Of a DNA stretch of 64,000 bases, positions 43,346 to 54,299 are shown piece after piece (the stretch's first letter is position 1; each line of letters opens with the position of its first letter). The DNA comes from Clytia hemisphaerica (lineage: Eukaryota; Cnidaria; Hydrozoa; Leptothecata; Clytiidae), in assembly GCA_902728285.1 (NCBI GenBank), contig CACVBU010001039.1, forward strand, positions 325,279 to 389,278. The letters run 5' to 3'. A model generated the notes under the pieces. It was not told the DNA's origin. It did no database searches and saw only the letters and a list, made by a program, of their open reading frames with translations. Position numbers and translations under genes: made by a program.

Positions 43346-45300
43346 AGCATTGCGAAGTCCGCTCTTTGTTTCCTGCATCTTTTTCACTTTAATTTTTATT
43401 CAAAATAATGTATACGATCTCAAGGTAAATGCAAGCACTGCGATTTGTTTCAGAGTTGATGCTATAATTATTTAATTTGATTTGAGAAGCAATCGTCAGA
43501 TTTCTTACATTCTTTCAAATGAATTTAATTCGTTAAGTCCGTGATTGCTTTCTCCTATGTTTGGTTACAATATTTGCGAATATTACTTAGCGTATTGGGT
43601 AGGTATGCAAGCATCGGAAAGGCAATCTATTTTTTGATTTGGTGATTGATAGAAAATTATTTCACACAGTCCATAGTGAATTTAACAAACATCGGGAGAG
43701 GCAATCAACTGATTTCTTGAATTCTTTCAAATGAATTTGTGATACATTAGTTGATTGCCTTATCATGTGTTTGCTATTATTATCCTGTAAATAAAAAACG
43801 ATCACAAAGATTGTATAGCCTAGTGCTTGATAGTAAATTATCAAAGTAGTTTATGGCAATTTTCACAAACATCGAGAGAGGCAATCATCTGATTTCTTGA
43901 ATTCTATCAAATGAATTTGTGATACATTAGTTGATTGCCTTATCACGTGTTTGCTATTATTATCCTGTAAATAAAAAACAATCACAAAGATTGTATCGCC
44001 AAGTGCTTGATAGGAAATTATCAAAGTAGTTTATGGCGATTTTCACAAACATTGAGAGAGGCAATCATCGGATTTCTTGAATTCTTTCAAATGAATTTGT
44101 GATACATTAGTTGATTGCCTTATCATGTGTTTGCTATTATTATCCTGTAAATGTAAAACGATCACAAAGATTGTATCGGCAAGTGCTTGATTGTAAATTA
44201 CTACAAATAGTTTATGGCGATTTTCACAAATATCGGGAGAGGCAATCATCTGATTTCTTGAATTCTTTTAAATGAATCTTGCTGGTTAAATCCTTGATTG
44301 CCTTATCACGTGTTTGCTATTATTATCCTGTAAATGCAAAACGACCACAAAGATTGTATCGCCAAGTGCTTGATTGTAAATGATTTCAAACAGTCAACAA
44401 ACATTGAAAGGAGGCAATCATCTGGATCTGATTACTTAAATTCTTTCAAATGAATTTTATTGATTGAATCCATGATTGCCTTATCATGTGTTGGGTATTA
44501 AATATCGCACGCCATATGATGATGGGGTTTGTAAGTATTGGAAGACGAAAGCATTTGATTTCTTGATTTCTTTCACATGAGTCAATCTCCTTCTGCTTGC
44601 TTCAATCCGTTCTTGATTGCAAATTAATGCATTGCAAGTTTAGCATCATTTGAAAAATGAATGAAAAATGAAAATTTTGGTAAATCAAAAGTTAGAAAGC
44701 ACTTGGAGATGCCATCATTTGATTGGTCAAGTTCTTTCAAATGAACTGACATCACAGACGATTGCATCGCCTAATGCTTGATAGTAAATTATTCGTAATC
44801 AGTTGATTTCTTAACTTTTTGTAATCGAAATACGCAAGAGGTCAATAAAATTTGACGAACCATGGTGACTTGGTGAATACTTATGCATTCATAACGAAGA
44901 CCTGTCAAGAACATATCTTGATTTTAAATGATTCGGTAGTGCTGATAATGCACTTTTGATTTCTTTACTCTAGTTATAATCCAGACTAGATAGAAACAAG
45001 AGGCTTTATGAGCATAACCAGTACGTATCTTTGAAGGTAGATACGATAAACGCGTATGATCTGTCTAGGGATTCTTTTATTTACTCAGAGTATGCAAGCC
45101 CTGGTAAAACCAAAACATTTTCCAGGCAGCATCATTATGTGTTTGATGGTAAATCTTTTCATACAGTTTATGGCGAGTTTTACAAACATTAGGAGTGGCA
45201 ATCATCCGATTTCTTGAAATCTTTCAAATGAATTGTAATGAAACCCATGGTCGCTTTTTCATGTGTTGGCTATCAAATAGCGCACGCCATGATACTGGGT
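43345..45300 (+). repeat. Hairpin array with 180-bp spacing, block copy 1
   Basis: Four regular hairpins with AGGCAATCA/TGATTGCCT base and CTTTCAAATGAA top start near 43697, 43875, 44055 and 44235, each 180 bp apart. Less regular ones lie at about 43488, 44412, 44720 and 45195. The whole block is repeated at 46240-48240 with an offset of about 2.94 kb. No gene; minus-strand ORFs 43662-43844 and 44043-44249 are repeats. Confidence 0.85.
43697..43762 (+). ncRNA. Pre-miRNA-like hairpin, GGCAATCA / TTTCAAAT-loop family
   Basis: The 5' arm is GAGGCAATCAACTGATTTCT then TGAATTC. The loop is TTTCAAAT. The 3' arm is GAATTTGTGATACATTAGTT then GATTGCCTTATC. AGGCAATCAACT pairs with AGTTGATTGCCT over 12 positions, the middle is bulged, and GAATTC..GAATTT closes the loop. 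At least eight close copies and many looser ones fill 43-52 kb. Confidence 0.58.
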
Positions 45301-45303
45301 ATC

Positions 45304-45735
45304 TTATTGATGGATAACCTGACATTTTGCCTGTAGATCATTGACCATTTTGTTTAGTCTTTTTTCGCTCTCACTTTTGACTTTTATTATGTTTTCGCAC
45401 GCTTCGATTTCTTTATAGTAGCTGTGCGTGCAGCTTTTAATTATTTCCGCTTGATTATGAACTTTTCTACCGAGGTCTTTTGCTGGAGAGCAACAAGTTA
45501 TACACACGTATTTTCGGTAACCTTTATTTAAAAACATATTTAGCTGGTAAGATGGTAGTCCAGTGCAGGCATAATGTAGCGTTCGTTGGCATTTATGACA
45601 TTGAATTCTCATTTTGTCATCATCTTTTATACATTTATGTTCGGTACAGCGATTGTTGTCACTCGCATCTTCATCAGGGATCAGGATCTTGTCAGGTGAT
45701 GTCGTTTTTGGTTGAAATTTGGCTGTTTTTTCCAT
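45304..45735 (-). CDS. PHD-finger plus coiled-coil ORF, probably a retroelement remnant
   Basis: 143 residues on the strand opposite to all the units. Cysteines C30, C35, C46, C49, H54, C57, C78 and C81 give C-x4-C-x10-C-x2-C-x4-H-x2-C-x20-C-x2-C, the C4HC3 spacing of a PHD-type zinc finger, with the characteristic HYACTGLPSYQLNMFLNKGY between. Residues 105-140 are charged and heptad-like, probably coiled coil. PHD domains usually bind histone tails. In my recollection short proteins of this type are multi-copy in cnidarian genomes and belong to LINE-like elements. No reverse transcriptase is nearby, so it is either a lone domesticated copy or a truncated insert. It sits exactly between the end of block copy 1 (about 45300) and resumption of array sequence at about 45785. 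Confidence 0.65.
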   Translation of the reverse strand: MEKTAKFQPKTTSPDKILIPDEDASDNNRCTEHKCIKDDDKMRIQCHKCQRTLHYACTGLPSYQLNMFLNKGYRKYVCITCCSPAKDLGRKVHNQAEIIKSCTHSYYKEIEACENIIKVKSESEKRLNKMVNDLQAKCQVIHQ

Positions 45736-46080
45736 ATTTTTGAAATTTTATTGAATATTCTTCATTTTGAAAAAAAAAAGGAAGAGCGATTTGGCTAGCA
45801 TTGAGAAAGACAATCAACACTACGATGGGGTAAACAAGCATCGGGAGAAGCGAAAATTATGTTTCCTTAGTTCTTTCCAATGAATCAGTTTTGTTATGTT
45901 CACTTCAACCGGACGCTAGCATAACGACCCCCAGACTTGCTTTCACTGATACTGGCAAAGTCAAAGATTGCTTCAACGACTTAAGTTTGACAACGATATC
46001 TAGTTCAAAAATTGCAGGGTGTAAACTAACCGTTAAACAGCACGTTAGACATAAATAAGGCCCATGGTTGGGATAACGTT
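45736..46080 (+). repeat. Array sequence between PHD ORF and block copy 2
   Basis: From about 45785 the GCTAGCATTGAGAAAG..AAGCATCGGGAGAAGC..CTTTCCAATGAATC..CTTCAACCGGA segment appears. It is repeated at 49918-50050 and 51405-51500. It pairs loosely within itself (GGAGAAGCG with CGCTTCA..CC in the third copy). No gene. Confidence 0.6.
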
Positions 46081-48240
46081 ATAATGACTGCTAAAAGTAT
46101 TTTCTTTGATGTGATGTTTTTTGTACGATTTTTGCTGGATTGAAAAGGGAAAGAAATTCTTTCACATTCCAGAGAAGGTACTATTTTATGGACTAACATA
46201 CTTTCATAATGTATGGGGGTGAATAAGTATCTTCTTTGATGTGATGTTTTTGTTCAAAGCATTGCGAAGTCCGCTCTTTGTTTCCTGCATCTTTTTCACT
46301 TTAATTTTTATTCAAAATAATGTATAAGATCTCAAGGTAAATGCAAGCACTTCGATTTGTTTCAGAGTTGGTCGCTGCTTAATGCTACAGATGCTATAAT
46401 TATCTAATTTCTTTTACAAGCATTGTGAGAAGCAATCGTCAGATTTCTTACATTCTTTCAAATGAATTTAATTCGTTAAGTCCGTGATTGCTTTCTCCTA
46501 TGTTTGGTTACAACATTTTCGAATATTACTTAGCGTATTGGGTAGGTATGCAAGCATTGGGAAGGCAATCTATTTTTTTGATTTGGTGATTGATAGCAAA
46601 TTATTTCACACAGTACATAGTGAATTTAACAAACATCGGGAGAGGCAATCATCTGATTTCTTGAATTCTTTCAAATTAATTTGTGATACAATCCTTGATT
46701 GCCTTATCATGTGTTTGCTATTATTATCCTGTAAATGTAAAAACGATCACAAAGATTGTATCGGCAAGTGCTTGATAGTAAATTATCAAAGTAGTTTATG
46801 GCGATTTTCACAAACATCAGGAGAGGCAATCATCTGATTTCTTGAATTCTTTCAAATGAATTTGTGATACATTCGTTGATTGCCTTATCATGTGTTTGCT
46901 ATTATTATCCTGTAAATAAAAAACGATCACAAAGATTGTATCGCCAAGTGCTTGATAGTAAATTATCAAAGTAGTTTATGGCGATTTTCACAAACATCGA
47001 GAGAGGCAATCATCTGATTTCTTGAATTCTTTCAAATGAATTTGTGATACATTAGTTGATTGCCTTATCATGTGTTTGCTATTATTATCCTGTATATGTA
47101 AAACGATCACAAAGATTGTATAGCCAAGTGCTTGGCAGTAAATTATTACAATAGTTTATGGCGATTTTCACAAACATCGGGAGAGGCAATCATCTGATTT
47201 CTTGAATTCTTTCAGTTGAATCTTGTTTGTTAAATCCTTGATTGCCTTATCATGTGTTTGCTATTATTATCCTGTAAACGTAAAACGATCACAAGTTTGT
47301 ATCGTCATGTGCTTGATAGTAAATGGTTTCAAACAGTCAACAAACATTGAAAGGAGGCAATCATCTGGATCTGATTACTTAAATTCTTTCAAATGAATTT
47401 TATTGATTGAATCCATGATTGCCTTCTCATGTGTTGGGTATTAAATATCGCACGCCATATAACGGGGGTGTAAGTATTGGAAGACGCAAGCATTTGAATT
47501 TCTTGATTTCTTTCACATGAGCCAGTCTCCTTCTGCTTGCTTCAATCCGTTCTTGATTGCAAATTGATGCATTGCCAGTTTAGCATCATTTGAAAAATGA
47601 ATGAACAATGAAAAATTTGGCAAATCAAAAGTTAGAAAGCACTTGGAGATGCAATCATTTGATTGGTCAAGTTCTTTTAAATGAACTGACATCACAGACG
47701 ATTGCATCGCCTAATGCTTGATAGTAAATTATTCGTAATCAGTTGATTTCTGAACTTTTTGTTATCGAAATACGCAAGAGGTCAATAAAATTTGACGAAC
47801 CATGGTGACTTGGTGAATACTTATGCATTCATAACGAAGACCTACCAAGAACATATCTTGATTTGAAATGATTCGGTAGTGCTGATAATGCACTTTTGAT
47901 TTCTTTACTCTAGTTATAATCCATACTAGATAGAAACAAGAGGTATTATGAGCATAACCAGTTCGAACCTTTGAAAATAGACACGATAAACGCGTACGAG
48001 TTGTCTAGTGATTCTTTCATTTTCTCAGAGTACGCAAGCCCTGGTAAAACCAAAACAATTTCCGGGTAGCATCATTATGTGTTTGATGGTAAATCTTTGC
48101 AAACAGTTTATGGCGAGTTTTGCAAACATTGGGAGAGGCAATCATCCGATTTCTTGAATTCTTTCAAATGAATTGTAATGAAACTCGTGATAGCCTTTTC
48201 ATGTGTTGCGCACGCCATGATACTGTGTATCTTATTGCCG
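46080..48240 (+). repeat. Hairpin array, block copy 2
   Basis: Repeats the order of 42.7-45.3 kb: one and a half copies of the 132-bp unit, the TGTTCAAAGCATTGCGAAGT junction, four 180-bp hairpins (near 46637, 46817, 46997 and 47177), then the AGGAGGCAATCATCTGGATC and CATGGTGACTTGGTGAATAC segments, ending with CACGCCATGATACTG. Identity is high (long runs without change). ORFs 46484-46837 and 47513-47707 are repeat readings. Confidence 0.85.
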
Positions 48241-48315
48241 AATAACTCGAGAAAACGTTTGGATGCGATACTGTCTCATTCATATCTTCCCAGAAGAACG
48301 GTTGATGAGATTTCG

Positions 48316-48662
48316 TTAGCAGACACCAGGGCTCGAACCTGTACTGTGATTCAACCGTGTATTGAAAGGCCTAACCAATTGAGCTAACCACTACATTCTA
48401 TCACGTGGTTGATTGCGATTCCCTCTAGTAGTGGACACAGTGCATTAGAACAAGCATGAGATTTCGGTAGCAGACACCAGGGCTCGAACCTGTACCGTGA
48501 TTCAACCTTGTATTGAAAGGCCTAACCAATTGAGCTAACCACTACATTCTATCATGTGGTTGATTACAATTCCCTCTAGTAGTGGACACAGTGTGTTAGA
48601 ACAAGCATGAGATTTTGTTAGCAGACACCAGGGCTCGAACCTGTACTGCGATTCAGCCTTTG
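48316..48662 (-). repeat. Three tandem tRNA-like (pol III) copies
   Basis: Minus-strand copies at 48316-48393 and 48468-48544, and a truncated one at 48619-48662, are about 152 bp apart. Each full copy has an A box TAGCTCAATTGG (48375-48386) and a perfect B box GGTTCGAGCCC (48329-48339), with about 35 bp between. The acceptor arms do not pair and the anticodon region is abnormal, so these are tRNA-derived rather than working tRNAs. The third copy keeps the B box and lacks the A box, having been cut by array sequence. They may be active pol III promoters or SINE heads. Confidence 0.75.
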
Positions 48663-48669
48663 TATGAGC

Positions 48670-51600
48670 CAATCATGTTGGAGAAGCAAACATTCAAATT
48701 GTCAAGTTCTTTCAAATGAATTGATTATTTTTTGTTTACGTCATCTTGTGATTGAAGGCAATCGTTTTAAGTAACGCACAACTTATTTTTTTCAGTCAAT
48801 AATGGAAAATTCTTTATTCTAGTACATAAAGTTTTGAGTTTAAAAATATTTGGAGGAAGCTCTAGAAGAAGCAAGTAATCAGTTTCTAAAGTCACTTCAA
48901 ATGATCTAGTTCTTGTTTATTGCTTCATCTTGTGTTTGAAAGGAATCGATTCAAAGAAGGTATTTAAGCAAAACAAAACACGGAGAGGGAAATGTTTCCA
49001 ACTTGAGTTAATCCTTGCACACAACGTTTTGAGTTTAAAAATATCTGAAAAAGCTCTTGAAGAAGCAAGTATTTGATTTCTCAAGTTCTTTCAAATGAAC
49101 AGGGGTATTGTTAATACTGCTTCATCTTGTGTTTGAAAGCAATCGATCCAAAGAAGGCACACTTTTGTCTGGGGGTTAAGCATGACAAAACATCGAGAGG
49201 AAATGTTTCCAACTTGAGTTAACCTTTGTACACAACGTTTTGAGTTTAAAAACATTGGTAGATGCAAGTATTTGAGTCAACATGTTCTTTAAATTGATCG
49301 TATATGAGTGATTCGTTTGCTCCAACCTATCCTTGATGGAAATTTTACCAATCAATGAAAGGCAGGCTTTACAGTTAACTTTCAGAAGAAGCAATCACCT
49401 CATTGAGTGAGCTTTTCTCACTGAGTCATGAAATATGACAACAGAGATTGCACCGTCATTGTGTTTGACGAGGCCCTCCAAGATGTTTGGCGTTTTTGAA
49501 GTTCGGGATTTCGTGATTTAAGATTTTTAAGTGCGTGATTGCGTGATCGGAAGAACTAATGTGATCGTGATAGAAAGGAAATTTAACTCGTTAACGTGAT
49601 TTGGAATTATTTTTTGCATGATTGCATGATTTGAAAGGAGACTGCGGGGCCTCTTTGATGTAATTCCTTTCAAATAGCATACGACATCTTATTTGTTGGA
49701 ATTAGCAAAGGGATTCGAAAATTAGAAGTTCGAATAAACGAAAGTTTACTGTTTTTTTGTCTTTCAAAAAGCATACGGCGCATTCTGATTTTCAAATAAG
49801 GTGTGAAGTAATCGAGAAGATGTTTCTGAGCTTCTGTTCATCGAAGCAAAGTTAATCTATGGTATGATTGCTTCAGCCTGTGAGTGGCATTTTCGTTGGA
49901 AGAGGGTATTGAGAGATTTTGCTAGCATTGAGAAAGGCAATCAACACTATAATTGGGGGTAAACAAGCATCGGGAGAAGCAAGCATTATGTTTCCTTAGT
50001 TCTTTCCAATGAATCAGTTTCGTTCTGTTTGCTTCAACCGGAGGCTAGCATAACGATTCCCAGAGTTGCTTTCACTGATATTGGCCAAGTCAAAGATTGC
50101 TTCAACCTAAGTTTGACAACGATGTCTAGTTCAAAATTTGCAGGATGTAAATTAACCGTTTAGCAGCACTCGGAATACATTTGATTTGACATTTGATTTG
50201 TCAAGTTTCTTTGATCGAAATACATAGGGCAAAGGTTCCTTCGACATGTGCTTGATTGCAATCCAATATAATAACGCGCAAAATATTTTCGTTGAGAAGC
50301 ACTTGGAGATGCAATTATTAGATTTGCTCGACAGTTCTTTCAAATGAACTTTGAGGAGATTTAACTGTATCAGCCTGTGCTTGGCAGTATATTCTCTCAA
50401 AACAACGACATTATCGGGTTTGTAAAGAAAAGTTGAGCGGCAATCATTTGATTTCTGAACTTCTTTTCCTCGAAATACAATAGGTCAACGGCTGCTTCGA
50501 TATGTGCTTGATAGTCAGCTAATAATATAATTGAAACATTTGAAGATGCAATTATTAAATTTGTTGCTTGCTTTCAAATCAACTTCCAGCAGAAATATCG
50601 ATTGCATTGTTCTGATGTGTTAGTAAATAAAAGCATACGATGTATTCAGATTTTCAAACAAGGGGTGAAGTAATTATTAGATACTTCTGAGCTTCTTTTA
50701 ATCGAAGTACAAAAAAACGACTATTGCTTCAGTCTTTTAGGTAGCATTCTCATTCAAATAGTGTACAGCAATCGATAAGTTGAACCATTCGATTCCTCAA
50801 ATTCTTCCGCGATCCCAACGAAAAACTTTTTTAAAGGATAAAGAACGCACAGTTTTGTCTGGCAGATGCAATTATTGAATTTGATGAGTTCTTTCAAATG
50901 AACTTACGTCAGAAAAAATAATTGCATCGTCCGGTGTTAGTAAATTCCTTATAAAAAATACGTCGTATTCAGATTCCCAGGCAAGAAGCGATGTAATCAT
51001 TTTGATCAAAGTATAGAAACTTTATGATTGCTTTATGATTGCTATTTATTCGATTCCTCCAATTTTTCGTACAACTTTAATAATTTAAAGTAAGCATCGG
51101 AAGAAGCAAGCATTTGATTTCTTGAATTCTTTCAAATGAATCACTCTTCGAAATCCACGACGATTAATCCATCTTGTGTTTGAAAGTAATTTCTCTCAAA
51201 TCTGGTATTACATATCGGGCAAACACCGTGTGAAGCAATCATACGATTTCTCCAATTCTTTTAAATTGAATTGGATCTCGTTTATTGCTTCATTTTGTGT
51301 TTTGAAAGGATTTGACTCAAAGGAAGTTGCACTTTTGCAGGCACCTTGACATCAGGAATATACAGCACTTCTTTGAATCCATGTTTCTTTTGCGTCCGTC
51401 AACACTCTGATGGGGTAAACAAGCATCGGGAGAAGCGAGCATTATGTTTCTTTAGTTCTTTCCAATGAATCAGTTTTGTTTTGTTCGCTTCAACCGGAGG
51501 CTAGCAAACGACTCCATGAGCTGTTTTCACTGATTTTGATCAAGTCAAAGATGTTTTTAATAATGTTTGATAACGTACGAAGGCTAACACCGTGAGAAGC

Positions 51601-51765
51601 AATCACCCGATTTCTTGAACTTTATAAAATGAATTCTTATTGGAACTCATGCAATGTTTGATAGCAAAATCCTTCAAATCTAGCAAAATGTTTTGAGAGA
51701 TGTAGACATTGGGAGAAGCAAGTATCCGATTTCTTAAGTTCTTTCAAATGAACTTAACCTCGTTT
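48670..51765 (+). repeat. Hairpin array, unit 8 distal part
   Basis: Diverged hairpins with CTTTCAAATGAA tops and GAAGCAA.../...TTGCTTC bases occur near 48678, 48868, 49050, 49920, 50305, 50860, 51090, 51235, 51410, 51600 and 51710. A GC-richer fragment at about 49465-49655 (GAGGCCCTCC..GGGGCCTC) is a likely small TIR element. A single inverted pogo-like terminus, GAAGTTCGAATAAACGAAAG, sits at about 49723-49742. No gene is visible; ORFs such as 50152-50400 (minus) lack domains. Confidence 0.55.
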
Positions 51766-52197
51766 ATTTGCTTCTTCTTGTGTTTAAAGGCAATTATTTT
51801 CAAAGAGTATACAGACAGGTTGCCGGTAACGCAAATATTGTTCAATATTTTGAAGAGTGCAATTTGAAAAATTCTTGTACTTAGTTCCCATAGTTACAAG
51901 TACCTCTTTCTTCAGCCAGTGCATTATTAACAAAATAATATTACATTCTTTTTCAATCGGTCATTTTCGTTAGACCCTAGGTCTTCTTGTGTTTAAAGGC
52001 AATTATTTTCAAAGAGTATACAGACAGGTTGCCGGTAACGCAAATATTGTTCAATATTTTGAAGAGTGCAATTTGAAAACTTCTTGTACTTAGTTCCCAT
52101 AGTTACAAGTACCTCTTTCTTCAGCCAGTGCATTATTAACAAAATAATATTACATTCTTTTTCAATCGGTCATTTTCGTTAGACCCTAGGTGTTAGA
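51766..52197 (+). repeat. Perfect or near-perfect tandem duplication, about 209 bp
   Basis: The segment from GTCTTCTTGTGTTTAAAGGC to CATTTTCGTTAGACCCTAGG occurs twice back to back (about 51773-51981 and 51982-52190), with essentially one difference (GAAAAATTC versus GAAAACTTC). Such low divergence means a recent event or an assembly artefact. Both copies contain AGTTACAAGTACCTC. The next 150 bp lead to the unit 9 promoter. Confidence 0.85.
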
Positions 52198-52346
52198 CTC
52201 ATTGTCACTTGCTACAGTCTAGTGCCACTAGCGGTTATTGTTTTCAATTATTTATTTTGTTTATTTATAAAACCATTTATTGCCCTTATTGTAAGTATAC
52301 ATAAAATATATTCAGAATTTTCCATTTAAAAAAAAATTAACAAAAT

Positions 52347-52590
52347 TGACGTCAAATATTTTATCATGTTTTAACAAAATTGACGTTAAATATTTATTCA
52401 TCTTGCAAAACACACTTTTGAAAATACAAAAATTCAACTAAAAGTTGACACGGTCAAGTAAAGACATGGGAGAAATCTTCATTGCAATAGTATCGTATTT
52501 TCATGTTTTTCATTTGGTATAGCATTGCTTTGGGAACTCAAAAAACTCATGAAGACCAATGATTTCAAGATATTTCAAAAGGATACAGGT
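52347..52590 (+). promoter_or_regulatory. Unit 9 start: doubled CRE-like motif plus first exon to donor
   Basis: TGACGTCAAATA at 52347-52358 is followed by TGACGTTAAATA at 52381-52392. Both sit in an AACAAAATTGACGT(C/T)AAATATTT context, so the motif itself has been duplicated. The donor ACAG|GTATGT lies at 52588/52589, 241 bp after the first motif, the longest such distance here. The second copy has lost the palindrome (GTT). Confidence 0.55.
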
Positions 52591-53561
52591 ATGTAATTCA
52601 ATATTTCAGCCATATTCGAAGCCATAACAGAACCAAAATGAACTCGGGTTTGAAAGCCTCTAGAAACTTGAATTTGTTCCGCTAGTTGATTTTTTATTTT
52701 TCTAGAAATTTATTCAACATTTACAGTATTACTGCGAAATATTAGTTTTTCAAAAAAAAGAAAAACTTTGTTGTTTGTGATCTGACTCCATATAGATCCA
52801 TGGCAAAATCATTTTTTATCTTGTTTTTACTGAAACAGAACCTCCATTCCGTGTGATGATATTACATAGTACGTGGTGGTGAGGGAAAGGTCTAGATGAG
52901 ATTTTCTAGGCGATCCAATGAGAAAAAAACCATTACAGCCCCAGTGAAACCAAGCTCCTGAACATTCTCTCTTGTACACATTTTTATGCAGAGAAAGTCA
53001 ATGCTTGAGCGCTTGATACCAAAGAACTTAGAGATCTGCAGTAAAGAGAGGGACTTTTTAAGGAGGGTATTGTATTTATTTCCAATTTATTCCAATAATA
53101 ATTTTATAACTTCTGGGTAAATCTTTCCTCTTCTGGCATGATAGTTGAAGCAAAAGAATCTAATTAAATCGCTTTTATAGAAGAGTATCAAATGAGCCGG
53201 ATGATGTTCGCGTGAAATAATGAGACTATTGGAATTTCCGGTACATTCAACGTATCGTATATATATGCTCCATGGTCTCTTCTTTCGTGTGAAGAAATTC
53301 TTTACCCCTGTAAAATCATAGAAAATATGATTCAACAGGATCACTCTTGTAGAACCAGCGAGTAAACCCTAAATAGTGCAGAAATTGGAGTAATCTGATT
53401 ATTTTGGCGTTGAATCATGCTTTTCCCGATCCTCTCAAATATAACTAATTTTTTGGCTAAGTCTTAAAGTATTGTTGTTGTTTTTTTATTGTAAGTCAAA
53501 TTTTACATGAAAAAAGAAAAATGATGAAATCAACATCATTTCGTTTTTCATGCAATGAAAG
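52591..53561 (+). other. Unit 9 body, repeat-poor
   Basis: Only about 1 kb separates this start from the next. I see no hairpin family and no gene. The minus-strand ORF at 53087-53344 has no recognisable domain. A self-complementary ATGATG..CATCAT segment lies at about 53520-53540, just before the next promoter motif. This unit may be degenerate, or may share its downstream array with unit 10. Confidence 0.4.
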
Positions 53562-53701
53562 TGACGTCAAATATTATTTTTGAAAGATTTTTCTTAAAAG
53601 CAATCAAATGAAAATCAAAGACAGAGTGTTACATTAAGTACTATCAGGACGAAACAACATACAAATAAAAAACGCTATATATGACAAGTGTCAAAGATGG
53701 T
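53562..53701 (+). promoter_or_regulatory. Unit 10 start: CRE-like motif plus first exon to splice donor
   Basis: TGACGTCAAATA at 53562-53573 is followed by TTATTTTTGAAAG. A consensus donor GATG|GTAAGT is at 53699/53700. No ORF in the exon. The sequence 53730-54000 downstream matches the unit 2 intron around 13565-13700 (AAGCCTAAAAATGTT, TAGTTTGTTCTTATAAAAA), so units 2 and 10 share intron-start material. Confidence 0.58.
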
Positions 53702-54001
53702 AAGTTAAAGGCTATCATCATGTACTCGTTTTCTTTATAAGAACATCCAAAAATATTTGAAGCCTTCAAATGTTCTTAACTTTTTGAGTTTTAAGCCTAA
53801 AAATGTTTTTAACATGTTCTTATTTTCACAACTTTTAGAGCACTATTATCCAAAAAAGTGTTTCAGAGTCCGCAAAGCCTTTTATTTTGTTCTTAATATT
53901 TTTTCTATCGAAGCCTTATGTTTATATATAGTTTGTTCTTATAAAAACATGTGTACGGGGATTAGAGATTTCTTCCTTAGTATACTAATTTATCAAAAAA
54001 T

Positions 54002-54075
54002 ATGATTGATATGGTTAAGCTGGCACTTGCCAGAATAAATCTTGGCAAAGGTATTCTTGACCAGGAAGGCAAAGT
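54002..54075 (+). other. Possible second exon of unit 10 (24 codons to a donor)
   Basis: ATG at 54002 opens 24 codons without stop (MIDMVKLALARINLGKGILD then QEGK) and runs straight into the donor AAA|GTAAGTA at 54073/54074. Base composition is less AT-rich than around it. No acceptor is certain upstream. It could be a small coding or non-coding exon, or chance. Confidence 0.25.
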
Positions 54076-54299
54076 AAGTACAGAACATTGATCTTTCAGA
54101 CTGTGCATCTAGCCGGTTTTAGACCATGTCGAACTTATCAGAGGAAAAGATTTGTAATTGTAATTTCATTGTCTTTTAACGAGCATTGTACTCCTTCGCA
54201 TGTTTTCGACGTACTTGCTCTATTGTCTTAAATCCGCCAGTGATTTAAATGTCGTTGCTTGTCTTCTGTGAAAAAAGGTATTGTTGAACAAATAATTAT

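Noticed and set aside
42634-43387. Minus-strand ORFs with MLVHKIVSSLECERISFPFQ repeats
   Set aside because: Products of the 132-bp tandem repeat, whose frame is open by chance; copies are broken by frame changes.
48316-48544. Functional tRNA genes
   Set aside because: A and B boxes are good but acceptor arms do not pair and no normal anticodon arm is formed.
49713-49750. Complete pogo/Tigger transposon
   Set aside because: Only a single terminus (GAAGTTCGAATAAACGAAAG) is present and no transposase frame is nearby.
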